From Baylisascaris procyonis (taxonomy: Eukaryota > Nematoda > Chromadorea > Rhabditida > Ascarididae): a stretch of 64,000 nt of DNA. Below are positions 25,288 to 64,000 of the stretch, piece after piece. Positions within the stretch are counted from its first letter, which is position 1. Every line of letters starts with the position of its first letter. The DNA lies in contig JAZARR010000179.1 in the NCBI GenBank assembly GCA_037389465.1, forward strand, positions 5,366,501-5,430,500, given 5' to 3'. The notes beneath the pieces are model-generated. The model saw nothing but the letters and a program-made list of their open reading frames with translations, made no database searches and was not told the origin of the DNA. The translations under genes were made by a program, and so were the position numbers.

Positions 25288-26116
25288 TTTCGAGAAATAA
25301 TTTATTGAAATAATGATAAAAATTTCACAAATAAATTCCACTCGAAATGTAAATAATTTAAAATATATTTGAAATTTTATTTTTAATAATTTTAAATTAC
25401 GAATCATACATCGAAAAAAATGTGGCTAGTTGTTTGATCGTTTCCTCGACGAAATATTTCGATGTTTCATTTCTATTTCACTCATCAAACTTGAATCGGC
25501 AAAAAAAGGAGGAAAAAAGACTGATAGGAATGTTGGTATAGATTGATGGAAAGAAAAATTTTTGTTTCGTCGGACAAGAATCGCATTTGTGAAAAATTTG
25601 AAAAAACTTTTTTGTGAATATTTTAGAGCAGAAAAAAAACGATCATATCAACAAATGCAGCAAACATCTGAGGAAAATATTGACGTAAATAATTTAAAAA
25701 AAAAAAAAAATTTCGAAAAAATAATAATAATAAATATTTTAAATACTAAAGCATAAATAAAAAAACGAATATTGAATAAAGAGAACAAATAATGAATAAA
25801 ATAAATAAATAAAAAGTAAAACAAACAAATAATAAATGAATTAAAAATACGGTTAATAAAAATATATCGTTCTCAAATATCATTTAAAAAAACTTTTCGT
25901 TCGATTCATCACACCCTCTTGTATATACAGAAATTTTAGCTGCAATATTTAAGCTTGCCCTAAACAAACTTGTCGTTTTTAATGTAAATGTTCAATAATA
26001 AATTGACCAACCCAATATGATTCATCTGTATATGCATATGTATGATTAATATCAACATATATATTTTAAGATTGCGCGTCGATTTATGCTAGTACATTTT
26101 CTCATAAATACACGAA

Positions 26117-26120
<4 letters not shown>

Positions 26121-26155
<35 letters not shown>

Positions 26156-26200
26156 ATGATTATTATACTATATTATGCATATTTATATACATATATATAT

Positions 26201-26239
<39 letters not shown>

Positions 26240-26324
26240 TATATTTATTTATTTATTTATTTATTTGTTTATTTATTTATTTGCTTATGTATTTATTTAT
26301 TTGTTCATTTATTTATTTATTTAG
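26121..26324. repeat. Compound microsatellite: AT run followed by TTTA repeats
   Basis: A TA run (26121-26152) is followed, after about 45 bases, by TTTA/TTAT tetranucleotide repeats from about 26200 to 26324 with a few variant units (TTTG, TTCA). Long frames through it (isoleucine/tyrosine/leucine repeats) are artefacts of the repeat. Confidence 0.95.
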
Positions 26325-29000
26325 AGTTTCGCTATATTTCCATAGAGATTCTATTTTGAAAAGATATTTGAAGGCAAATAAATTCATCATTAATAAAATT
26401 GGTTGTGAATTAAGTAGTTTATGTAAGTGAGCAAAATAAACGAGCAATTAAATAAAGGTAACGAGATGAATAAATCGCCGACAACATAGAAGAAACGAAG
26501 AAAATGGCTCACATTTGTTGCTCTCGTAACTTTCAACTCGTTCAACGCCTGTTCGGCCACATTGACTCTAAATCATCGATTCTTGGCATCAGCATGATTG
26601 ATGAACATTTTGAGTGCATTCAATTCTTATATCCTTCTTATCGTATTCAACGAATTAGTAACCCTCCCCCTTCCAAAAAGAAAATATCGTATTCGTCAAA
26701 TTAGCAACCCCACCTCAACTTAAATAGAATAGCTTACAAAAATATCAACTATATTTTCTATTAGTCTATTTTAGATATACTTAATAAATATTCATATCTT
26801 TTAGGCGGAAAATGTTTCAATACTTTTAAATATTACTGGAAATAAAGCTATATTCCGATATTTTTCACATCATAGTATGATATCGGTGGTGTTTTATTTG
26901 AGAGCAAATTAAATTTTTCACTCAAATTATGTGCTGAAATCGATCTTTCTTTGCTAAAAATTCGAAATATAAGCAGAAAGTGAAATTTGTAAAATGAGGT
27001 TAGTTCCATTATAAAGGTATTCACTCGCAAAAGTACTAATTCTACAAATCCATCATTTTATACATTTAGTCAGAAATGTTTGAATTTTATCGCCAAATTT
27101 TAATGGCATTCTGTCACTTTGTTTTTTTATTGACTATTATTTTATCGCTCAGATTTTCCTCCTTTTTTTTTTCCTTTTTATCGCTCAGATATCTAGCAAA
27201 TATTTTCCTCTCTTCCTCCGTTCGTGCTGAGTGAAATTTTTTTCTGTATATTTTTGCACTGATTGAAATAAATAAGTGAATTATTCTCTAGGTAGATTTC
27301 TGTTTATTAAAAATCAATAAAACATCCACAAAAATATTGCAAATTTCAAAAGTAATACTGCAATAAATGCAAATGCGATAAATTGTTGCAAAAATACAAG
27401 GCAACCGACTGGCATTTAGGCACATTTTTAGATGATAGTCCTCCATTTTGCTAGTTTATTATTGAGCGTTGTGAATTTCACTATGAAAGAATATAAAATG
27501 GAAAAATGAAAAAAAAAAACAATTGATGAGGGGAGAAAAGGGATGAAAGGAGAGAAATGAAAATAAAAGAGAATTAGATCTTGCAAAAGAAAACGTCACA
27601 ACTTTAAATTGTCGTAATAATGTAGAAAAACGATCAATTTTCTAAAGAAACAACTGCGCCTACATTTAGTTGCAAATATTGCAACGTAAGATTGCTAGTT
27701 TTTTTTTTTTGTCTCTCTCTCTCTCTCTCTACTAAACTCAGCTGCACCTCTCCTAAAAAATTTTTTAAATTAGCTTTTATTTTAGTTTATATTGAAATAT
27801 CCTTTTTTTTAAATTTAAACAGGAAATTGAAGAAAATTGACTTAACTTTTATAGTTGGTTTAATAAGTAGAAAAAATTCGGCATAAAGCAAACTTTTTTT
27901 TATAATTATACGATATAAAATGACTAACATTACGAAAAAATTCATAACCTACCAATATCACAATTTTCTTTGACAATTGAATATTTGGTCGACTAAATTT
28001 TTTTCAACTTTATTGCTTATGAAACTTGTCCTCTCATTCACTCCTTTATCATTTCGTTTTCCTACCATTTTCTACTATTGCAAGTAGATACATAATTAAT
28101 GACGTTGTAGATTGATTGTATTGACTTTGCAATGCCTACTGCAATTTGCAGTATTCATTTGCAAATGATTTGCAAATCATTTTCAAAAAAATATGCAAAT
28201 ATAATTGTTGATTAACTTAATCAATCTTTACTTATAACAGCGATTGTCTAAATTTGAAAAGTTCAAAATTCGATCAAAATTTTTTATGATTCATCTAAAA
28301 ATTGATTGAAATAAATGTAAAAATAAAAATAAAAAAAATAAAAATAAGTACTCAATACTTATTAGTCTTTAAATATTCGCCATTGAAAATTCTCTTCTTT
28401 TGCAACTTCATTTACGAAATTTTATAATTTTTTTCAATTTCTTCATATTGTACTTTTCTTTTGCAATCTTTTTGTACTCAATTATTAGTTTCTTTCTTAG
28501 CCATCAATTTCTGTTTTGTTTCTTTTTTTTTCGCTTTGCATTTTCTTTTAAACTTCTAATACCTTTTATGAGTAAATTTCAAAAAATCTTCTAAATCATT
28601 CATCAATATTTTTCAGAACAAAACGATCCATAAAAATTCCGACACTATACTTGAATTTATTTTTAAATTACTGAAAAAAAAAATTTAAATCAACGCAAAA
28701 CTCATCAATCAAACAATAGAAATATGTCATCATATCGCTTTTCGGTTGTTTTTTTTTTCTCCATCGAGCTAAACACTAACGATCGTTTCGTTCAGAAAAA
28801 AATTGTGCGTCTTGAAATGAATTTTGATTTATCGAATGGTTTTTTATAGAGAATTTCTTTAGTAAATATTTATTGCATAAAATGAAATCATTGAATGGCG
28901 ATAGTTTTTTCTAAATATACAAAACATTCCTTGAATATGCAAATAATATGCAAATAAGAAATATACAAATATTCAAATGTGCTGAGGTGCACTTTAACTG
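26325..29000. other. AT-rich intergenic sequence
   Basis: There is no supported gene. The frame at 26504-26704 (plus) is slightly richer in GC but lacks splice sites and any recognisable domain. A CT run lies at about 27711-27730. Confidence 0.4.
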
Positions 29001-32000
29001 CTGAAAATATTTTTATTATTTAGCGAGCTGAATTAATCGTTGAGGAAGGTGGAAGATAAAGATGAAAGATAGAAGGAAAAGGGAAAAGTGTTGAGCTGAA
29101 ATCTCTATGACGTTGAAATCACAGGACAACGCAAGCGACGGGTCCCTTGATTGTACGCTATGATCGGCGTAAGCGTCAGGTATATACGTTGTAACGCTTG
29201 AACGACTTAAGTGTCGAGCATTCTCTTTCGATAGCTCCAACTTGGAAAATGTAAGCTGCTGTTAGATTTATCGGTAGAGTCTTCGCTGGGAAAGAATTTT
29301 AGATTTTGGCTGGATGAAATATTCAACGAATATGGAAAAAATTGCGTTTTCGATGATCCATTCAATAAATATAAAACTGCTGTTTTCAAAAATTTCATAA
29401 AACGAAAAATATGTCATATTGCTGATCATAGGTGTAAATTGCAAACGTTTTCGGAGCTAAGACGCCCTAATCAATCAAACAAAAGTTTTTTTAGTGGCAG
29501 AACAAAAATTTTTTTTTCTATGTCATGCATATGTCTTAGTTCAGATTCAAATAGCTGAAGTGCAATTTTTTTTTTTCTCGAACACAAGAGATGAAATATT
29601 TTTGCGTTGATTTATAAATAATAAAATATCTTCATATCTATGCGTGAGTGGCGCGAATTTCTTTGATTTATCACTGAAAATATCAACATGACGTCATGTA
29701 GCAACAACGATGTATATTCACATCATATAGGTGATAAATAAAGGAGTTCTATGAAAGTGTAGAGCATTCCCTCCAGTCCTCTCCTCGCAAAAGAATGCTG
29801 GCCTTGCTTTACCCTTTTTTTGGGTAAGGCTTTCTGTTCCCAATTGATAGAAATCTTCGTGGATCGTATCTCACCTAATCTCGTCGCTCATCTTGGGGAT
29901 ACTTCTACCTATCCTGACCCTTTTTTCATCGAGGCATTTTGCGATCTCCCTCTTCTTCATAAGCCAAACGATTCTCTAAAAGATCTGAGCGATAGTCTCA
30001 GCGACAACGCTTTACCCATCTCTTCTTTCCTAGTTTTATTACCAATCTTCAGAGGCTTCATCAAAGGTCTATGAGAAGAAAATAAGGCATCAGAGCTCCC
30101 GCCGCCTCATTACACTATAGCCGTCACTTCTGCATTCAAATACACCACAAGCAGATACTACTAAAATGTTGAACTTGAACGACAACTTCTATTCGAAAAC
30201 TAATCGAAAACAATGCCAGGTAATTCGAATTATTGTACCGTTGGATACTTCAGGTTCATCATAAATTACTTTAGGTTTACGATATTTCAAATTCAAGTAT
30301 TCGACGATCGAGTCATTTCAAGGACGACTATGAAAGACGAGCAATACGTAAGCCGCAGATGTAGTAGTGGTATGATATGTCGGGGCCGCAACGATACAAT
30401 CCTATCATAGGCGCGCATCTTACTATGCTGTCACAATAAATTCCTTTCGACAACTGCTCTGACGTTTCGAATGTGTTTGCAACGATTTATTGCGCCTTCT
30501 GTTACCTTATAATCAACACACAAACATAAATTCACTTTATTTTTTTGCAGCAATGCATAATAAATGAGAGTGGAAAATTATTACTGTATTGATAAAATAA
30601 TCAATCTCAACGACATGTATTAAAGAAGACAACCGGGTGGCAATAAATTCAAATATATTCTTCAATATAAATTGAATACGCAATGAGATATATCACCGTC
30701 AATCGCTCCCATATAAAATGCTCGAATATTTTCGTCGGAAAAAAATTTAGACTAAAATAAAGTTTAATTTTATTTATTTTTATATGACTTTTCAATAGGT
30801 TAAATATGAGATGGATCCGTATGGAAAATTGATCAAAGACGAATATTCGATTGCATTTCTAATCTTTTCATAAGAATAGTGAACGATAGATTTGAATTGA
30901 ACTTAATTAAAATTTTGGATAAACTTAATTAAAATCAATATGCTCAGTAACTATATGCAAAAACATCGCCGCTTAGGTAAGTCGACCATCAGTAAAGATA
31001 AAGCAGAAAAAAAAAAAATTAGACAATCCTGTTATTTGTAACATTCCACTCATCAGAAGGTATACGACTAATCTCAATTGTCAAATCTCGACACACATTG
31101 GATTTGGTTAGTTATATCGTTCAACTGTAATATATCAGCGTTCAACTGTAACATATCATTGAATGTGCTACTGAACACCATTGACCCGACGCCATTATAC
31201 GTCTCAACAAAGGAATACCATCAATCACTTCCGCATTAAATTAACTCGAATATCTGCTTTGTATGAGCATATTGATTGATTCAATCTATACTAAAACAGC
31301 AATAAATTAAATATATGAGAAAATTCGTGGAATTTCCATATAAAAGAATAAATTTTGAAGTTGATAAATAAGAGACGCAACTTATAAATTATCGCTTTTA
31401 AATAGTGAACAAAAAAATCATAAGATTCGATGATTGCATCAATAAATCATCGGAAGTGATGCGCACTCATACCAATAAATTCTCTAGATTTATCTATTGT
31501 ATATTGCCAGCCGTGACGATTTATAATTTATTTTGTGAATAAATATAGTTTATCGATAAAAACAAATATACATCTACATTCTTCATACTTTTATATACGT
31601 TAATATCATCAAGAAATAATAAAAATTTATACTTTTACTGTACATGATTAAACGTTCTCCATTAGAGTAAATCATTGTGATTGATCGTAATTAGCAGCAA
31701 AATTTAGCCTCGATAGATGCAACACTTATTACCTTTGCGAAACTGTGCTCCATCGAAACGCACAGCCACATGTACCGTCAAATAAATCAGAAACCCCGCT
31801 CATTTTATGGAAGATATTCGAAAAACAAATTTATAACCTAACTTTGCCAACCTACATGAATTTCAAAGACCTGTAAACTAATAAATTAGTAAATTTATTT
31901 CAACCTTTAAGCTAAAAATATAGTGTTTTTCTTCATATTTTCCTTATTTTTTTTTTGAAAGATAATGACTACGTCACATATTTCAATCGACCCGATTTCT

Positions 32001-33285
32001 CGTATAAATCTTGCTTAAAACAATTCATCCTGCTCAAATCCGATAGATTAAAAATGAAAAAACAATGAAAAAACAATCGTCACGAAGAGTTTATGACATC
32101 TCTAATCATCTCTTCGGTTGACGAATCGGCTGAAAAATTTGTATCTATGGATCAGCGCGATACAGTGCTTTGCAAGGAATTAGTTTGCTAAGTTATATAT
32201 ACCTTTGTATCTAGACTGGCACATAAATTTGGATTGAACTATTGCATATAAAGAATGCTGAATAAGTTATCTACTTCGAATTATTCCGCACAAAGATACT
32301 AACAGACCATTGCCTTGTTACTTTGATATCAGATATGACTTCACGTTTAACTAGAAAAAAGCCTTGAATGGAATTACCGCGCATATATGTTGTACGATGG
32401 TTCTGCATATTCAAGACCATCACCAACGTAATTCGAATATTCGATTACAAGTATTATTGAGGAGGCTTATCAACTGACATACTGCAATAGGCATTCCTCG
32501 GGCGTGCCAAATTACGCATTAAATAATTTAGCTGACCCGAGAAACGCCGCCTACAGCAACCACATTGCATCAACATGTAGTAGATGATACATTAATCCCG
32601 ATGTGATCGAAGACCTTTCCGGACGAATATTCTTTTGCTTCTTCTTCATCACAACACATACCTCTAATTGGTCAGTCCCATAATGGAAGCTACATGTTGC
32701 TTTATTTGAGATGAGCAACGATACCTTTTAGATTATTGACTCCTAAATCGCATTAGCTGAGAGAAATGGGGCTGGATTCGACGTCAGCTACTATCACCAC
32801 GAGACAGAAGTTGTTGCCCGGTGAGAAACATATCACTCTCAACTAGACTCAACTTCTGTCACGTAGCTAGTGATATTGATAATCAATAGTACTGATAAAA
32901 CAGCTCATACAATTGAACGATCCACGTTGGACTATATAATCGTCTCGATTGCGTCCATCTTCGACAAACACTGAAGACTCGTTTTGCTTGAGCGCTTTTT
33001 TATGTGTTTCGACGAAACGATAAGTTTACCTTGAGGTAAATTAATAAATAACTATAAGATAAATGCATTCGTACGTATCGACTTATCTCATTGTTTTTCT
33101 TTTCCTTATCGTCAACATTAATCCGTAACGCATTATTTGTGTCTATGAATATTCTTGAGGCTAATATTCTCTCATCTTTAACTCTCAACACTAATAGTTG
33201 AGGTTATTGTGCCGAAATTATTCCATTGGCTAGCGATAAAGAAAATTTCTGAAATCAATTATCGTCATAATAATTTGCAGGTCGG
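29001..33285. other. Compositionally distinct block, possible decayed mobile-element relic
   Basis: This block has fewer homopolymer runs and more mixed sequence than its flanks. Stretches with unusually few stops occur: 29763-30074 plus (about 104 codons open) and about 32340-33170 plus, where one frame has stops spaced roughly 30-60 codons apart. I recognise no domain with confidence. A decayed retroelement or pseudogene is an inference from stop spacing only. Confidence 0.25.
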
Positions 33286-33330
33286 TTAATGGACAATGCG
33301 GAAATTGATGATAACCTGTAATTCGGGAGT

Positions 33331-33363
33331 TGGTTGGGGTGGGGGGGGGAAGGGGGAAGGGGA
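33331..33363 (+). repeat. G-rich tract with G-quadruplex potential
   Basis: Four or more G-runs of four or longer are separated by one or two bases (GGGG T GGGGGGGGG AA GGGGG AA GGGG), on the plus strand of otherwise AT-rich DNA. Confidence 0.8.
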
Positions 33364-38921
<5,558 letters not shown>

Positions 38922-38925
<4 letters not shown>

Positions 38926-38933
38926 GGGCAATA
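38922..38933 (+). promoter_or_regulatory. Splice acceptor just before the DHX8 start codon (possible trans-splice site)
   Basis: TTTTATAG ends at 38925, leaving only eight bases before the ATG at 38934. In nematodes such an acceptor directly before the start codon commonly receives a spliced leader. It could equally be the end of a 5' UTR intron. Confidence 0.45.
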
Positions 38934-62585
<23,652 letters not shown>

Positions 62586-62962
62586 GGTTTGTTAATTGTT
62601 TTATTAGCACATGAAGTGAATGTGTTTTTTATCTTTCACTTTTTCATTTCGTTGATATCAGATTTGTGTTTACCCTTTGGATGGATGTTTTTATGTAAAG
62701 ATGCCGGAATATTCGGATTATTCAAGCTTGTGGTGTAGAAAAAATAGGGGAGGTTCTATATACTTCTGTTATGTTTTCAAGCTAAATCAGCGCCAGTTAC
62801 TGGAGCTCAGTGATGCTTTATGTTTGTTATTTGTGGTATCATTTGAGAGAAATTTGAAAGAGAGGTTAGAGGATTAGGTATTTTCTATAGGTACCTTCAA
62901 TTTGCACTTATATTCATTCGGCAAAGATCCATATAGCTATGTGAATCTGCAACTGTTTACTT

Positions 62963-62968
62963 AATAAA
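62963..62968 (+). terminator. Candidate polyadenylation signal of DHX8
   Basis: AATAAA lies about 380 bases after the TGA stop at 62583-62585. It is the first perfect hexamer after the stop on this strand that I saw. Confidence 0.4.
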
Positions 62969-62985
62969 CCGGAAGCGAGAGAAAG

Positions 62986-63897
62986 AAATGTTTAAGGAGT
63001 AGTCGCATCGCTGTGCATCCATAGTTTTTGAGGAAACTATCGCATTATTAATCCTTCATAATTGTTATCATTGTTGAGGGAATACGTTCCTGTTGGCGTT
63101 TTTTTTTTCAGTTGAGAAGCGCGCAGCTTAAAGCAGATGTTGCTTAGAGGATGCGTTAAAGATGATTTATGAACATGAACACACCAAAGTTAGAAAGAAG
63201 CCAGAGTGCTGAATACTGACGTGGAGGGGGAGAATACCTTTGAAATGGAGTCAAACTAGAGAACCGTTTGGGAAAGAGGGACAAGGGGGAGGAGTGTGAG
63301 GCCTACCATGCAGGGGACAGCAGCGCTGTCAAAAAGAGTACAGCGAATAAGATATTAGATGTGTATATGGAAGTCGAGGTGGGACGCATCAGAGGGTCGC
63401 CGCAGTGGCACAATCGAAAACAGGGAAGTTGAGATAGCTCCTGGGGAGTCGACAATGTTACAACACAACTCTAAAAATTGTTGTGAAAGAGCAACTGATA
63501 TGTGTTTGCTTTTTATGTGGATTTTTTGTATAGTACTTACCCTTTGATCATGTGAATACTATTCGTCCTTGCATTGTCTGCAATTTGAAATAAATTGAAG
63601 TGGCAGTTAAGCTGACAATATTATAGAAAGGTAAGGGTGTCATTGAATATCCGTAGTAGTGAGGGAAGATAAAATTAAATAAGAAATTCATTTGGCATGG
63701 ATTTTGAATTCTATTGTTTCAATGTTTTAGAGAATGTTTCTGCTTTAGAGATTCAGTTACTACCTTGTCGCAACTCCTAGATTGATTTGCTCTATTGTGC
63801 TCATTTTGAGTGATCTACGATTTTTTCGAATACTTTAAGTTGATGTCATGGTAAGGATGTTGCATCGAAATTTGTTGAACTGACATATGAGCTGTAG
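62986..63897. other. Spacer after DHX8
   Basis: A purine-rich stretch (63190-63440) with GGAGGGGGAG-like runs and a GC-richer patch; frames are short and unrecognised. No RNA gene seen. A second AATAAA lies near 63589. It is either spacer or a 5' region of the next gene. Confidence 0.35.
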
Positions 63898-64000
63898 ATC
63901 CGGAAATTGACTTCTATCAAAGTTCGCATTTGCCGGGTTCAAGTTCACTTGAATTCCAGCATTTGCCACCTTCCTATCTGCGGCAAGATCCGGAGTTCCC
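63898..64000 (+). CDS. Possible exon of an unidentified gene, cut by the window edge
   Basis: After a GCTGTAG acceptor one frame (phase: two bases, then CCG GAA ATT GAC) stays open to the edge for 33 codons. It is rich in Ser, Pro, Leu and Gln (for example SSHLPGSSSLEFQHLPPSYL), which looks like a disordered segment. A second frame is also open, so coding is only suggested. No domain is visible. Confidence 0.25.
   Translation, partial: MRKLTSIKVRICRVQVHLNSSICHLPICGKIRSS

Noticed and set aside
26086..26430. Long plus-strand frame rich in Ile, Tyr and Leu
   Set aside because: It is the translation of AT and TTTA repeats. The same applies to frames over 25222-25284, 36577-36691 and 39783-39861.
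31114..31160. Short direct repeat of GTTCAACTGTAA(T/C)ATATCA
   Set aside because: Only two copies of about 20 bases with no further structure; too little for a feature.
63359..63547. Plus-strand frame after DHX8 with a hydrophobic end
   Set aside because: It has no domain or splice signals, and it follows a purine-rich tract in what appears to be spacer.

Overview
The window looks like an AT-rich, intron-rich animal genome, most probably a nematode (inference). Splice acceptors are mostly of the nematode TTTTCAG/TTTATAG type, the helicase gene closely resembles nematode MOG-5/DHX8, and the intact-length LTR element is a BEL/Pao element with an envelope-like tail, a type known from nematodes. 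No bacterial-style operons are present. Genes are split into small exons, so most were rebuilt by hand from splice sites and reading phase.

Layout. (1) 61-740, plus: the last two exons of a cytochrome b5-like haem-binding protein whose 5' end lies off the window. (2) 4365-15484, minus: a gene spread over 11 kb with very long introns. It encodes a type II membrane-anchored or secreted kinase of the PKDCC/VLK (extracellular tyrosine kinase) type; at least eight exons are found and one short exon is probably missing from the model. It is convergent with the cytochrome b5 gene. (3) 15485-38925: a 23 kb AT-rich gene desert with AT and TTTA microsatellites, a minisatellite, G-runs, a few GC-richer islands and possibly decayed coding relics. 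(4) 38934-62585, plus: a complete 21-exon DHX8/PRP22 (mog-5) spliceosomal DEAH helicase, 1214 residues in the model, compared with about 1220 for human DHX8. (5) 43866-52311, minus: an 8.4 kb BEL/Pao LTR retrotransposon inserted antisense in DHX8 intron 8, with 5-bp target duplication, 376/377-bp LTRs, gag, protease, RT, RNase H, integrase and an env-like region. It carries a frameshift and two in-frame stops. (6) A short retroposon family with an AAAT-repeat tail has one copy in DHX8 intron 10 and one in a kinase-gene intron, both with target-site duplications. (7) After DHX8, a possible exon of another plus-strand gene runs off the right edge.

The genes do not form a pathway. DHX8 acts in pre-mRNA splicing (release of spliced mRNA), the VLK-like protein would act in the secretory pathway or outside the cell, and the cytochrome b5 domain protein would act in electron transfer. 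The most notable find is the VLK-like kinase gene, whose exons are 69-198 bases long and show no long open frame.
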